64,000 bases of DNA from Arthrobacter sp. ZGTC131 (GCF_002929275.1 NZ_PJIK01000011.1:62001-126000); one strand, 5' to 3'; counted from the stretch's first letter, positions 1 through 9,331 are shown. A program made the numbers and translations. Notes: a model not told the origin generated them from the sequence alone.

Positions 1-798
1 GTGGAAGATGCCGATGGCGTTGGAGCCGCCGCCGATGCACGCACAGACGGCGTCCGGCAGCCGGCCGACCTGCGCGAGAATCTGTTCGCGCGCTTCTTCG
101 CCGATGACCTCGTGGAAGTAGCGGACCATGGCCGGGAAGGGGTGCGCGCCGGCAGCCGTGCCCAGCAGGTAGTGGGTGTTCCCGACGTTCGCCACCCAGT
201 CGCGGAGTGCCTCGTTGATGGCGTCCTTGAGGGTCTGCGAACCGTTGGTCACCGGAACGACGGTTGCCCCGAGCAGCTCCATCCGGGCCACGTTCAGGGC
301 CTGGCGGCGGCAGTCCTCGGCGCCCATGTAGACGACGCATTCAAGTCCGAGCAGCGCGGCGGCGGTGGCGCTGGCCACGCCGTGCTGGCCTGCGCCGGTC
401 TCGGCAATGACGCGGGTCTTGCCCATGCGCTTGGCCAGGAGTGCCTGGCCCAGCACGTTGTTGATCTTGTGCGAGCCCGTGTGGTTGAGGTCTTCGCGCT
501 TGAGGAAGACCCGCACTCCCCCGGCGTGCTCGGCGAAGCGCTTCGCCTCGGTCAGGAGCGAAGGCCTGCCGGAGTAGTTCTTGTTGAGGTCGGCGATCTG
601 CGCGGTGAACTCGGGATCGGCCTTGGCCTTGTCAAAGGTGTCTTCGAGTTCGTCCAGGGCCGCGATCAGTGATTCAGGCATCCATCGGCCGCCGTAGGAG
701 CCGAAGTAGGGTCCGGGTGCGTGGCGCAGCGACGTGCCTCCCTGCAGGAATGCATCCACCGAACCTTCGTCAGAGCCGGCTGTTGGCGCTTCGGCCAT
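1..798 (-). CDS. trpB: Tryptophan synthase beta subunit (3' part missing)
   Basis: Joins indole and L-serine to give L-tryptophan with PLP, acting with TrpA. About 266 N-terminal residues are visible; the gene runs off the left edge, so the C-terminus and trpA are not seen. The stretch [13 protein letters not shown] holds the Schiff-base lysine, and [11 protein letters not shown] follows as in the family. Two in-frame ATGs exist at 810 and 798. I chose 798, which has GGTGAG about four bases upstream; the 810 ATG has its purine stretch directly abutting. It lies 96 bp after trpC in the same direction. The reading frame continues open to base 1. Confidence 0.95.
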   Translation of the reverse strand, partial: MAEAPTAGSDEGSVDAFLQGGTSLRHAPGPYFGSYGGRWMPESLIAALDELEDTFDKAKADPEFTAQIADLNKNYSGRPSLLTEAKRFAEHAGGVRVFLKREDLNHTGSHKINNVLGQALLAKRMGKTRVIAETGAGQHGVASATAAALLGLECVVYMGAEDCRRQALNVARMELLGATVVPVTNGSQTLKDAINEALRDWVANVGNTHYLLGTAAGAHPFPAMVRYFHEVIGEEAREQILAQVGRLPDAVCACIGGGSNAIGIFH

Positions 799-894
799 CA
801 GTCTCACCATCCTGTTCACTTTTCGCTAATTGAGGTCATGCACCATCCCGCCGCCAATCTTTGCGGTGGGGATGGTGCCAAGGTTGGGCGGAGC

Positions 895-1713
895 TCAGAC
901 CCGGGCGGCGATCGCTGCCGCCCCGGCCGCGGTGAATTCCGCGATGCGCTCCTGCGGCGTGGCGTCGCTGACGAGCGCCTCCCCCACGAGGATGGCGTTG
1001 GCGCCGTGCGCCGCGTAGTGCGCGACGTCGTCGGCGCCCCGGACGCCGGACTCCGCCACCACCACTGCCCCGGCCGGAATGCTTCCGGCGAGTGAGTCAA
1101 AAACGGAGCGGTCGACGTCGAGCGTCTTGAGGTTGCGCACATTGACGCCGATGATCCGGGCCTCGGCAGCCACGGCGCGCTCGACTTCCTCGGGCGTGTG
1201 CGTTTCCACCAGCACGTTCATGCCGAGTTCACGGCTGAGGGCACTGAATTCGCGCAGCTGCTGATCGGACAGGGACGCCACGATCAGCAGGATGAGGTCC
1301 GCGCCGTGGGCGCGGGCTTCCCAGATCTGGTAGTCATCCAGCGTGAAATCCTTGCGGAGCAGCGGGACGTCCACCCGGGCCCGGACGGCATCCAGGTCCG
1401 CGAGCGAACCGTTGAAGCGGCGCTGCTCCGTGAGCACGCTGATGACGGCGGCGCCGCCGTCGGCGTACTGCTGGGCCAGCGATGCCGGGTCAACGATGTT
1501 CGCGAGGTCGCCCTTGGACGGGCTGCGGCGCTTGATCTCGGCGATGACCTTGAGGTGCTCGCGGGTGACGGACGGGCCGTCGAGGGCGGCCCAAGCGTCA
1601 CGGGCAGGGGCCGCCGCCAGCGCGCGGTCCTTCAGTTCCGCGAGGGACACGAGGCGCTTGCGGGCCTCCATGTCCTCCCTGACACCGGCATTGATGTCGT
1701 CGAGAACCGTCAC
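895..1713 (-). CDS. trpC: Indole-3-glycerol phosphate synthase
   Basis: Closes carboxyphenylamino-deoxyribulose phosphate to indole-3-glycerol phosphate in tryptophan synthesis. The protein has 272 residues, normal for a monofunctional enzyme. IAEIKRRSPSKGDL near residues 57-70 carries the catalytic Glu and Lys, PLLRKDF a second conserved Lys, and VAESGV the late phosphate-binding loop. The usual INNRNL motif appears as VNVRNL. The start is GTG at 1713, two bases after the stop of the small membrane protein upstream, so the two are probably translated together. It is monofunctional, not fused to TrpF. Confidence 0.97.
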   Translation of the reverse strand: MTVLDDINAGVREDMEARKRLVSLAELKDRALAAAPARDAWAALDGPSVTREHLKVIAEIKRRSPSKGDLANIVDPASLAQQYADGGAAVISVLTEQRRFNGSLADLDAVRARVDVPLLRKDFTLDDYQIWEARAHGADLILLIVASLSDQQLREFSALSRELGMNVLVETHTPEEVERAVAAEARIIGVNVRNLKTLDVDRSVFDSLAGSIPAGAVVVAESGVRGADDVAHYAAHGANAILVGEALVSDATPQERIAEFTAAGAAAIAARV

Positions 1714-1715
1714 GG

Positions 1716-2000
1716 TTAGTGGCCGGTGTTCTTCAGCTTGCTGCCGCCTACGCCGTAGCCTGCCTTGCGCATGATGAAGCCGGCCAGCAGGCCCAGGAAC
1801 ATGACAGCGATGCCGCCCCAGAAGATCGGTGAGTTGGCGATGACGAAGGCGATGGAGGCGATGAGGGCGCCGACCAGCATGACGATCACGCAGGTCCAGG
1901 CTGCCGGGCTGTTGCCGTGGCCCAGGTCGATGCTGTGGTCGATGCCGTGGTGGGTCTTGGGGGCCGCGGGCTTGGTACCGGAAACAGTGGCTTTGCTCAT
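1716..2000 (-). CDS. HGxxPAAW-type small membrane protein of the trp operon
   Basis: A 94-residue protein containing HGNSPAAW around residues 28-35, the signature of a small actinobacterial family found inside trp operons. Two hydrophobic helices follow (about residues 36-57 and 60-78), then a short basic, Gly-rich tail. The N-terminus is His-rich (THHGIDHSIDLGHG). Its role is unknown; position between the Trp-associated membrane protein and trpC suggests a link to tryptophan synthesis or transport. The start ATG at 2000 follows a GAGGAGATTC-type ribosome site. Confidence 0.88.
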   Translation of the reverse strand: MSKATVSGTKPAAPKTHHGIDHSIDLGHGNSPAAWTCVIVMLVGALIASIAFVIANSPIFWGGIAVMFLGLLAGFIMRKAGYGVGGSKLKNTGH

Positions 2001-2113
2001 GTGAATCTCCTCAGGATCAATACTGCTTACATTCTGCCATTTTTTGGCGCGGCGTTCGGCATCGCGGACAGGCGCGCGCTTCCGTGACCCTCCTGCTCAG
2101 GTGTGGCCGCTGC

Positions 2114-2743
2114 TCAGGTGGGGTCGTCGCCGCGGGAGAGCCGGTCCCAGCTGTCGATCTCGTCCACCGGGCCGGACTGCGCGGTGGAACCCTGCGCGGC
2201 GGTGTCGTACTTGGTCCGGGTCTTCCAGTACCGTCCGGCCGGAATCACCAGCAGGCCGCAAAGAGCCAGGAGGGAACCGGCGACGACGGCGAGGACCGGA
2301 AACGCCGTGACACTCACGTCAGCGCTGCTCCCGGTGACGCCGGTGGCCGCGGCGATGGATCCCTGCGCGGCTGCCAGCGGATCCGCGAGGACGGTCGCGG
2401 CGGCGGTGATGATGCCCGCAGCGGCCAGGACGATGATGGCTGTGATGACCCAGCGCGCAATCCTCCCGGCGATGGACGCGGCCAGGCCTCCTGCGAGGGC
2501 AACGAGGGCCAGGGCAGTCACCGTGGTGGCGGCCTTGCTTCCTTGGACCTGCAGTCCGCCCTGCCCTGTGGCCTGGCCCAGCTGCTGCGGGTCCAGGTTG
2601 ACCGTCATCCAGGTCTGCGTGGTGGTGCCGAACACGGCCAGCGCCATCGCCGCGATGAGCAGGACCAGCGTGGACTTACGGGCCCACGCCGGCGTGCTGC
2701 TGCGGACTTCGGCCTGTGCGCCGGAACCTGCCGGAACCGCCAT
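2114..2743 (-). CDS. Trp biosynthesis-associated membrane protein (TIGR02234 type)
   Basis: A 209-residue integral membrane protein with four hydrophobic segments (roughly residues 27-48, 72-94, 99-122 and 148-172) and an Asp/Ser-rich cytoplasmic tail. It fits the actinobacterial family always found next to trp genes, whose function is unknown. It starts at the stop codon of trpE, sharing one base, which suggests coupled translation. The gap of about 110 bp to the next gene shows nothing clear. Family assignment is from position, length and topology. Confidence 0.85.
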   Translation of the reverse strand: MAVPAGSGAQAEVRSSTPAWARKSTLVLLIAAMALAVFGTTTQTWMTVNLDPQQLGQATGQGGLQVQGSKAATTVTALALVALAGGLAASIAGRIARWVITAIIVLAAAGIITAAATVLADPLAAAQGSIAAATGVTGSSADVSVTAFPVLAVVAGSLLALCGLLVIPAGRYWKTRTKYDTAAQGSTAQSGPVDEIDSWDRLSRGDDPT

Positions 2744-4332
2744 CAGGAATCTGTCCCGGCGGGCGCCGTTCCGGTTGATCCGGCCCCGGGAACCGACTCG
2801 GGCGTGATGTTGTGCAGCGATCCGGCGGTGTGGACGGCACGGAGCGGTGCGGCCGCCTTGTTGACGGTTTCCTGTGCTTCTGCGGTTTTGACGGAATCCG
2901 CCACAATGCCGCCGCCGGCCTGGACATAGGCCCGCCCCTCCCGCAGCAGCGCGGAGCGGATGGCGATGGCCATGTCCATGTCACCGGCGAAGTCCAGGTA
3001 GCCCACTACGCCGCCGTAGATTCCCCGGCGGTGCGGTTCGAGCTCGTCGAGGAGGCGCAGCGCGCGCGGTTTCGGCGCGCCGGACAGCGTTCCTGCCGGG
3101 AAGGTGGCCTTCAGGACGTCGTAGGCCTTCGCCGAGGGGGCCAGGCGGCCCACCACCGTGGACACGAGGTGCATGATGTGGCTGAACCTCTCCACCTCCA
3201 TGAACTGGGTGACGTCAACCGAGCCCGCCACGCACACCTTGGAGAGGTCGTTCCGGGAAAGATCCACCAGCATGAGGTGCTCGGCGCGTTCCTTCTGGTC
3301 CGCGAGGAGTTCCTCGGCGAGGGCCTTGTCCGCATCCACGGTCTTGCCGCGGGGCCTGGACCCTGCGATGGGGTGGGTGATGACGTCCTCGCCCGTGACC
3401 GTCACGAGGGCCTCGGGTGACGAGCCGACGATCGAGTACTCGCGCCCGGCCGCATCTTCCAGGCTGAAGATGTACATGTACGGGCTCGGGTTGGTGTTGC
3501 GCAGCACCCGGTACACGTCCAGCGGGGAGGCGCCGCACTCCATCTCGAAGCGGCGGGAAATGACTACCTGGAAGACTTCCCCGTCCACAATTGCTTCCTT
3601 GCCGCGGTCGAGGGCGGCAAGGTAGTCGGTTTCGTCCCACCGTTCCTGGACGCTGGCGGCGAAATCAAGGGCGGCAGGTTCCAGCACGGACACCGGCTGG
3701 GCCACGGGAGTGCTGACGCGGGCCAGGAGTTCCTTGACGCGGCGGACGGCGTCGTGCCAGGCGTCGTCCACCCGTTCCGAGCTGTTGTCGAAGTTGATGG
3801 CGTTGGCGATGAGCAGGACGGTGCCGTCCATGTTGTCGTGGACCGCCATGTCCGTGACGAGGTTCAATGCCATTTCGGGGAGCAGCAGGTCGTCCTCGGG
3901 CGGGCTGGTGAGCTTCTCCCAGTGGCGGACCGTTTCCCAGCCAAGGAATCCCACCAGGCCGGAGGTGAAGGGCGGCAGGCCGTCGAACCGGTCGGTGCGC
4001 AGGGCGGCGATCGTGTCACGGATGGCATCCACCGGGTTGCCGTCCACCGGAACGCCGGCGGGCGGTTCGCCGAGCCAGTGGGCCTGGCCGTCCCTGGTGG
4101 TGAGTGTGGCCCGGGACCGGGAGCCGATGAAGGAATACCGGGACCAGGCGCCGCCCACGGCCGCGGACTCCATGAGGAACGTGCCCGGCTGGCCCTGGGC
4201 CAGTTTTCGGTACAGTCCGATGGGCGTTTCGGCGTCCGCCAGCACTTTGAGCCGGACCGGGATGACACGGCTGTGGCCGGCCAGTTCGCGGAATTCTTCG
4301 AGGCCTGGGCTGATGATTCCTAGGTCCTGCAT
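2743..4332 (-). CDS. trpE: Anthranilate synthase component I
   Basis: Makes anthranilate from chorismate using ammonia from the glutaminase subunit, the first committed step to tryptophan. The protein has 529 residues. Chorismate-binding signatures are clear in the C-terminal half: SSPEALV, THPIAGSRPRG, LVDLSRNDL, TFPAGTLSGAPK, YGGVVGYLDF and QAGGGIVADS. The N-terminal FLMESA region corresponds to the LLES-type tryptophan feedback site. The start ATG at 4332 has GGAGAA nine bases upstream. No trpG is adjacent, so the glutamine amidotransferase must lie elsewhere. It follows hisI after a 121-bp spacer. Confidence 0.97.
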   Translation of the reverse strand: MQDLGIISPGLEEFRELAGHSRVIPVRLKVLADAETPIGLYRKLAQGQPGTFLMESAAVGGAWSRYSFIGSRSRATLTTRDGQAHWLGEPPAGVPVDGNPVDAIRDTIAALRTDRFDGLPPFTSGLVGFLGWETVRHWEKLTSPPEDDLLLPEMALNLVTDMAVHDNMDGTVLLIANAINFDNSSERVDDAWHDAVRRVKELLARVSTPVAQPVSVLEPAALDFAASVQERWDETDYLAALDRGKEAIVDGEVFQVVISRRFEMECGASPLDVYRVLRNTNPSPYMYIFSLEDAAGREYSIVGSSPEALVTVTGEDVITHPIAGSRPRGKTVDADKALAEELLADQKERAEHLMLVDLSRNDLSKVCVAGSVDVTQFMEVERFSHIMHLVSTVVGRLAPSAKAYDVLKATFPAGTLSGAPKPRALRLLDELEPHRRGIYGGVVGYLDFAGDMDMAIAIRSALLREGRAYVQAGGGIVADSVKTAEAQETVNKAAAPLRAVHTAGSLHNITPESVPGAGSTGTAPAGTDS

Positions 4333-4453
4333 GGCTATTGGTTCTCCGTCTGTTCTGGGTTGGATCCTGGGTTCGCAGGCGCAGTGCCTGATGGTTGGCG
4401 GCGGGGGCCGGCCCGGCGCTCCCCGTCCGCCTTGGCGGCTTCAGCCACCCGGG

Positions 4454-4846
4454 CTACTCTGCAGAGCCGGCCACGGCGTCCAGGGCCCGGCCGTCGAAGC
4501 ACGTGCGGGTTCCGGTGTGGCAGGCCGCGCCGACCTGGTCCACCCGCACCAGAAGGGCGTCGCCGTCGCAGTCAAGAGCCACGGATTTCAACCACTGGAC
4601 GTGGCCGGAGGTGTCCCCCTTGCGCCAGTACTCCTGGCGGGACCGGGAGTAAAAGGTGACCCGTCCGCTGGTCATGGTGCGGTTAAGGGCTTCGTCGTCC
4701 ATCCAGCCCAGCATGAGCACCTCATGGGTGTCGAACTGCTGCACGATGGCGGCGACCAGTCCGGCGCTGTCCCTCTTGAGGGCCGAGGCTATGTCGGCGG
4801 GAAGGGGTGAACCGGAAGTGGGGCTGGGGGCGGGCTGCTCAGACAT
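4454..4846 (-). CDS. hisI: Phosphoribosyl-AMP cyclohydrolase
   Basis: Opens the adenine ring of phosphoribosyl-AMP, the third step of histidine synthesis. The protein has 130 residues. The motif [10 protein letters not shown] and the metal-binding [10 protein letters not shown] and [10 protein letters not shown] cysteines are all present. I chose the ATG at 4846 instead of longer starts: it gives the normal HisI length, and TAGACT lies seven bases upstream, the spacing of a leaderless transcript. It stands apart from hisE-hisG-hisF (10140-12165) and heads the trp operon, so histidine and tryptophan genes share a transcription unit here. Confidence 0.95.
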   Translation of the reverse strand: MSEQPAPSPTSGSPLPADIASALKRDSAGLVAAIVQQFDTHEVLMLGWMDDEALNRTMTSGRVTFYSRSRQEYWRKGDTSGHVQWLKSVALDCDGDALLVRVDQVGAACHTGTRTCFDGRALDAVAGSAE

Positions 4847-4853
4847 CAGATCA

Positions 4854-4859
4854 AGTCTA
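4854..4859 (-). promoter_or_regulatory. Probable -10 element for leaderless hisI-trp transcript
   Basis: TAGACT on the minus strand, seven bases before the hisI ATG. The spacing places transcription start at or next to the start codon. No good -35 hexamer or ribosome-binding site is seen. Inference from spacing only. Confidence 0.5.
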
Positions 4860-4951
4860 GTGCCCCTCGCCGGGCCCCGGCACAAACGGCCGCGGATCCG
4901 CTCTGGGGGGAATGCCTGTGCTCGGCGTCGATCCTTTGGTTCTATGTCGCT

Positions 4952-6001
4952 ATGAAACTTCTCGTTCTCGGAGGCACTGCCTGGCTTGGTCATGAGGTTG
5001 CCCGCCAGGCGGTCGGACGCGGCCACGAGGTGGTATGCCTGACCAGGGGTCTGTCAGGATCCGTTCCCGACGGTGCGTCGCATGTTCAGTCGGACCGGGA
5101 TAACGACGACGGTCTTGAGGCCGTGTCCGCCATGCCATGGGACGCTGTTGTGGACGTGTCCCGCCAACCTGGCCAGGTGAAGCGTTCGGTGCGGGACCTG
5201 CGGTCGGCTGGCTACTATCTGTTCGTGTCCTCGGCGAGCGTCTACGCGAACCACGGTCCCCTGGGACAGGACGAGGATGCGCCGCTGTTGGCTCCGCTCG
5301 AGTCGGAGGTCATGGAGACGATGGAGACGTACGGCGAGGCGAAGGCTGCGTGCGAGAAGGCCGTCCGCGAGGGACTGGGTGCTGACCGCTGCTTGATCGC
5401 CCGGGTGGGGCTCATCGGGGGCCCCGGGGACATCTTCGGCCGCACAGGATACTGGCCGATGCGGTTCGCCAACCCCTCGGCTGAAGACGGAACGGTGCTC
5501 GTGCCGGATGCACCGTCACTTCCCGTGCAGGTCATTGACGTCCGGGACCTCGCAGCGTGGCTTGTTCAGAGCTGCGAAAGGCAGCTCAGCGGCGTCTACA
5601 ACGTCACCGGCGAACGCCACTGGTTCGCCGAGCACATAGCTGAGGCCCGGGAAGTAGCCGGCCACCGGGGACCACTCGCCACGGCCGACGCTGCGTGGCT
5701 TCGCCGGCATGGCGTGGCGGAATGGGCCGGTCCGAAGTCCCTGCCCTTGTGGCTGAGTGACCCGGAGTGGCAGGGCATGAACGCGCGCTCGAACGCGCGG
5801 GCGAAAGACGCCGGGCTGGTGCTCCGCCCGCTGGCGCAAACGCTCCGTGACACGCTGGAGTGGGAAGTAAGCACGGGAATCGAGAAGCCGCGCCGGGCCG
5901 GCCTCACCCAACGTGAGGAGGCAGAACTTCTCACCGAGCTAGCGCGGGCGGCCGCCGATGGTCGAGGCGGGCTCGCTACCGGGCAGCCGTGGAAGTCCTG
6001 A
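4952..6001 (+). CDS. NAD-dependent epimerase/dehydratase-like (extended SDR) protein
   Basis: A 349-residue Rossmann-fold protein. It opens with [17 protein letters not shown], a variant of the GxxGxxG dinucleotide motif with Trp in place of the usual Phe/Tyr. YGEAKAACE near residue 130 provides the YxxxK catalytic pair of extended SDRs. The middle (residues 185-240) looks like a substrate-binding half. It is transcribed away from hisI, and its last 26 bases overlap the end of the convergent LacI gene. The substrate cannot be told; nucleotide-sugar epimerases and isoflavone-reductase-like enzymes share this fold. Confidence 0.88.
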   Translation: MKLLVLGGTAWLGHEVARQAVGRGHEVVCLTRGLSGSVPDGASHVQSDRDNDDGLEAVSAMPWDAVVDVSRQPGQVKRSVRDLRSAGYYLFVSSASVYANHGPLGQDEDAPLLAPLESEVMETMETYGEAKAACEKAVREGLGADRCLIARVGLIGGPGDIFGRTGYWPMRFANPSAEDGTVLVPDAPSLPVQVIDVRDLAAWLVQSCERQLSGVYNVTGERHWFAEHIAEAREVAGHRGPLATADAAWLRRHGVAEWAGPKSLPLWLSDPEWQGMNARSNARAKDAGLVLRPLAQTLRDTLEWEVSTGIEKPRRAGLTQREEAELLTELARAAADGRGGLATGQPWKS

Positions 6002-6977
6002 TCACCAGTTCCGGCTCCACCAGCACCGTTCGAACCTGGGTAGCCGGGTCCTGCGAGCGGTCCAGCAGGGCCCTCGCCGCCCCGGCTCCGACCTCCGCGT
6101 TCCGGCCGTCAATTGTCGTGAGCCGCAGCAGGTTGGCAGACGCAAGGGGCGAATTGTCGTAGCCGATGAGGGACAGGTCCTCCGGGATCCGCCGGCCCCT
6201 GTCGCGGGCGGCGCCGGCCGCGCCGAGGGCCATGGTGTCGTTGGCTGCAAAGATCGCTGTCAGCGATGGGTTCTCATCCAGCAGTTTCAGCGCCGCCTCG
6301 TAGCCGTCGGATTCCGTGGTGAGCCCCTGGCCCCTGGCGATGTGCGGCCGCAGCCCGCGCGCCTGCATGGCGGCGTCGTATCCCAGGGCGCGGAGGCGCG
6401 CTGCGCCGCCGCCGCCGGTAACGTGCCCGATGTCCCGGTGCCCCAGTCCGATCAGGTGTTCGGTGGCAAGGCGCCCGCCCATCATGTCGTCATTGGCCAC
6501 GACGTCGGCGCCCGGAACGGCCATATCACGGTTTCCGGCCACCACCGCCGGCACGTCCACGGCGGCGAACATTTCCTCTGTTGGCTCGGTGGCGATCACG
6601 ATGCCGTCCACGCGCAGCGACATGAGGCCGTCCACAGGTGTCCGGTCAAGGCGGGCGTTGAACGAGGGGTCCGCGACAGCCACCCGGTACCCGAGGGGTG
6701 CCAGCTGGTTGTGCAGCCCAGCCAGCAGGTCGACGAACCAGAGGTTCCGGTAGTCATCCAGGACCACGCCAATAGTCCGGGACCTGTTGCCTGCCAGTGT
6801 CGCGGCGGCGCGGCTGGGACGGTAGTTCAGCCGTTCGATGGCCTCCTCGACGGCGGCGCGGCGGGCCGGGGAAACGCCGGGCGCACCCCGCAATACCAGT
6901 GAGACCAGGGACTTTGATACCCCGGCCGCGGAGGCTACGTCGTAGATATTCGGGCGTCTGCCGATTTCTTGCGTCAC
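5976..6977 (-). CDS. LacI-family transcriptional regulator
   Basis: A 333-residue repressor. Residues 8-30 (NIYDVASAAGVSKSLVSLVLRG) are a classic LacI helix-turn-helix followed by the YRPSRAA hinge helix; the rest is a periplasmic-binding-protein-like effector domain with FAANDTMALGA and GYDNSPLAS. It is divergent from the Gfo/Idh and isomerase operon at 7145-9327 and probably controls it, because a palindrome of LacI-operator form lies at 7068-7079 just downstream of that operon's promoter. Effector unknown, likely a sugar, sugar acid or polyol. Confidence 0.93.
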   Translation of the reverse strand: MTQEIGRRPNIYDVASAAGVSKSLVSLVLRGAPGVSPARRAAVEEAIERLNYRPSRAAATLAGNRSRTIGVVLDDYRNLWFVDLLAGLHNQLAPLGYRVAVADPSFNARLDRTPVDGLMSLRVDGIVIATEPTEEMFAAVDVPAVVAGNRDMAVPGADVVANDDMMGGRLATEHLIGLGHRDIGHVTGGGGAARLRALGYDAAMQARGLRPHIARGQGLTTESDGYEAALKLLDENPSLTAIFAANDTMALGAAGAARDRGRRIPEDLSLIGYDNSPLASANLLRLTTIDGRNAEVGAGAARALLDRSQDPATQVRTVLVEPELVIRTSTAAR

Positions 6978-6982
6978 CCCTC

Positions 6983-7018
6983 CATTGTGTCTCAGGAGTG
7001 CATTGTGTCTCAGGAGTG
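6983..7018 (+). repeat. 18-bp perfect tandem duplication
   Basis: CATTGTGTCTCAGGAGTG occurs twice head to tail (6983-7000 and 7001-7018) immediately upstream of the LacI gene start (6977, minus strand). It may be a replication slip or may alter spacing in the regulator's own promoter. Confidence 0.9.
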
Positions 7019-7033
7019 CCTAGGTTTGAGATA

Positions 7034-7062
7034 TTGACAGGACAAAGTCATCCCTATATCGT
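7034..7062 (+). promoter_or_regulatory. Sigma-A-type promoter of the 7145-9327 sugar operon
   Basis: A perfect TTGACA -35 box (7034-7039) is followed after 17 bp by TATCGT (7057-7062), with the overlapping TATATC two bases earlier as an alternative -10. The expected start of transcription falls inside the palindrome at 7068-7079. Confidence 0.6.
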
Positions 7063-7067
7063 GTTTC

Positions 7068-7079
7068 TGGAGCGCTCCA
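7068..7079. promoter_or_regulatory. Candidate LacI-type operator
   Basis: TGGAGCGCTCCA is a perfect 12-bp palindrome with a central CG step, the form typical of LacI/GalR operators. It lies 5 bp after the -10 box, where a bound repressor would block initiation. The divergent LacI gene at 5976-6977 is the obvious partner. Confidence 0.65.
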
Positions 7080-7144
7080 TTTCTATCCCAACCTGCTGCG
7101 GCTGAGCCGCGACAGCCTCGGCTGAGTTTCGAAGGAGAAAATCA

Positions 7145-8323
7145 ATGCCCGGAGATATCGGCGTTGCCGTCATAGGGGCGGGCATGGCCGGCAAGGCCCA
7201 CGCCGCCGCTTTCCGCACCGCTTCCTCGCTGTACCACCCCGTTCTTCCGCCCATCCGGCTGGTCTCCATCGGAGACGTGAACCCGGAGTTCGGCTCCATC
7301 GCGGCGCAGCGGTTCGGTTACGAACGCAACGACACCTCATGGCAGGCAATCGCCGAAGCCGATGACATCGACGTCGTCAGTGTGGTCATCGCCAACTCGC
7401 TCCACCGTGAAGTCGTCGAGGGCCTCCTCGCCGCCGGTAAGCACGTGCTCTGCGAAAAGCCGCTGAGCGACACCTTGGAAGACGCCCGGGCCATGGCCGA
7501 AGCCGCCCGCAACGCGTCCTCGATCGCCCGGATCGGTTTCACGTTCCGCCGCACTCCCGGCATCGCCTACATCCGCGACCTCATCCGGAACGGAACCCTT
7601 GGCAAGGTGCTACATTTCAGCGGCCGCTACTGGACGGACTACGGCTTCAGCCCCGATGCGCCCATGAGCTGGCGCTATAAGGGCGGCCCCGGCTCCGGCG
7701 CCCTGGCCGACGTCGGATCCCACCTGACGTACGTTGCCGAATTCCTCTGCGGAGACATCCGGTCCATCAGCGGCGGACGCTTCAGCACCGCGATCGGCAA
7801 GCGTCCGCTCCCCTTGGGCGCCGTCATGGGCCATGACCACGCCGCGGTGAGCGACGTCTTCGAGGCAGTCGAAAACGATGACTACGCCGCGTTCTCAGCC
7901 GAATTCGACAACGGCTCCGGCGGCTTCGAGGTCTCCCGTGTCGCCGCCGGGCACGCGAACAGCCTCATTTTCGAGGTCTTCTGCGAGAACGGTGCAGCCC
8001 GGTTTGATCAGCGCCGCCCGGCGGAAATCGAGCTGTTCCTCAACTCGGGCGCCTCCTCGGAAAACGGCTACCGCCAGGTCATTCTCGGCCCCGAGCACCC
8101 CTACCTGGCCGGCGGCCTGGCCATGGACGCCCCGAGCGTCGGCTTCGGCCAGAACGACGCCTTCGGCTACCAGGCGCGGGCGTTCCTCGAGGAAGTCGCA
8201 GGGCTCGATGAGGCATCGTCTCTGCCCCGCTGCGCCACGTTCGATGAAGGCGTGCACAACATGGAACTGCTGGCCGCCGTCGCAGAATCAGCGCTCGGCT
8301 CCGGAAAGAAGGTAACCCTGTGA
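7145..8323 (+). CDS. Gfo/Idh/MocA-family oxidoreductase
   Basis: A 392-residue NAD(P)-dependent sugar or polyol dehydrogenase. The N-terminal Rossmann motif is GAGMAGKAHAAAF, the family's EKPxxxxxxEA signature appears as CEKPLSDTLEDA near residue 100, and a C-terminal alpha/beta dimer domain follows, with DVGSHL near residue 200. The ATG at 7145 has GAAGGAG nine bases upstream. Its stop overlaps the start of the next gene by four bases (GTGA), so the two enzymes probably act in one pathway. Substrate unknown; inositol-like polyols and uncommon sugars are typical. Confidence 0.92.
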   Translation: MPGDIGVAVIGAGMAGKAHAAAFRTASSLYHPVLPPIRLVSIGDVNPEFGSIAAQRFGYERNDTSWQAIAEADDIDVVSVVIANSLHREVVEGLLAAGKHVLCEKPLSDTLEDARAMAEAARNASSIARIGFTFRRTPGIAYIRDLIRNGTLGKVLHFSGRYWTDYGFSPDAPMSWRYKGGPGSGALADVGSHLTYVAEFLCGDIRSISGGRFSTAIGKRPLPLGAVMGHDHAAVSDVFEAVENDDYAAFSAEFDNGSGGFEVSRVAAGHANSLIFEVFCENGAARFDQRRPAEIELFLNSGASSENGYRQVILGPEHPYLAGGLAMDAPSVGFGQNDAFGYQARAFLEEVAGLDEASSLPRCATFDEGVHNMELLAAVAESALGSGKKVTL

Positions 8324-9327
8324 AACTCGGTGTCTACAACGCTGTCCTGCACGACCGGCCGCTTCCCGAGGCCCTGAAGGTCATCGCCGACCTCGGCCTC
8401 ACCGGGATCGAAATCAACACAGGTGGCTTCCTGCCGCCCGTCCACGTCCCCAACATGGACCAGATCCTCGAAAGCGACGCGGCCCGGGACGACTACCTCG
8501 CCATTTTCGAAGGCACCGGGGTATCGATCGCAGGATTGAACTGCAACGGCAACCCCCTGCACCCGAACCGCACGATCGGCGACAAGCACGCCGAGGACGT
8601 CCGGCGCTCCATCCGTCTGGCCCACCGCCTCGGCCAGCACCGCGTCGTGACCATGTCCGGACTCCCTGGCGGGGAACCCGGAGCCACGGTGCCGAACTGG
8701 ATCGTCAACGCGTGGAACTCGGCGGCGCTCGATGTCCTCGACTACCAGTGGGGAATTGCCGCGGAGTTCTGGAAGGAAACCGACCGGCTCGCCCGGGACC
8801 TGGACGTCAAGGTTGCCCTGGAACTGCACCCGCAGAACCTCGTGTTCAACCCCGCGGATGTGTACAAGCTCGTCGAACTCACCGGGGCCACCCACGTGGG
8901 CGTGGAACTCGATGCGTCCCACCTGTTCTGGCAGCAGATGGATCCGGTGGCCGTCATCCGCGAACTGGGACTGCTCGTCTTCCAGGCTGCGGCCAAGGAC
9001 GTGCGCGTCAACACCCAAGCGGCAGCCATCTACGGCGTGCTCGACAACCGCTTCCGAAGGTTGTCGCCCGAGGAGAACCGCACCAACCTCGGCGGCGACG
9101 AATGGGCCAACGAATGGCCCAAGAACGCGGCGTGGGACTTCGTCGCCCTCGGTAAGGGCCACGACGTCGCATACTGGACCGAGTTCCTCCGCGCCCTGCA
9201 CGAGGTGGATCCCAACATGCTCGTCAACATCGAACACGAGGACGTTGAGCTGGGCCGCATCGAGGGCCTCGAGGTCGCCGCCAAGGTTCTCAAGGAGGCC
9301 GACGCCGCCCTGAGCGTCTCGGCCTGA
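8320..9327 (+). CDS. Sugar phosphate isomerase/epimerase (TIM barrel)
   Basis: A 335-residue xylose-isomerase-like TIM-barrel protein starting at GTG 8320, four bases before the end of the dehydrogenase. Likely metal ligands are the Glu in VALELHPQN (residue about 170), the Asp in VELDASH (about 195) and the Glu in LVNIEHED (about 307). It resembles the isomerase/epimerase partners that accompany Gfo/Idh dehydrogenases in inositol and rare-sugar catabolism. The operon ends with a strong hairpin directly after the stop codon. Confidence 0.9.
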   Translation: MKLGVYNAVLHDRPLPEALKVIADLGLTGIEINTGGFLPPVHVPNMDQILESDAARDDYLAIFEGTGVSIAGLNCNGNPLHPNRTIGDKHAEDVRRSIRLAHRLGQHRVVTMSGLPGGEPGATVPNWIVNAWNSAALDVLDYQWGIAAEFWKETDRLARDLDVKVALELHPQNLVFNPADVYKLVELTGATHVGVELDASHLFWQQMDPVAVIRELGLLVFQAAAKDVRVNTQAAAIYGVLDNRFRRLSPEENRTNLGGDEWANEWPKNAAWDFVALGKGHDVAYWTEFLRALHEVDPNMLVNIEHEDVELGRIEGLEVAAKVLKEADAALSVSA

Positions 9328-9331
9328 CAGG

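Noticed and set aside
4333-4453. Tryptophan attenuator or T-box in the trp operon
   Set aside because: Neither the hisI-trpE spacer nor the region upstream of hisI shows a Trp-rich leader peptide, T-box core or terminator/antiterminator pair.
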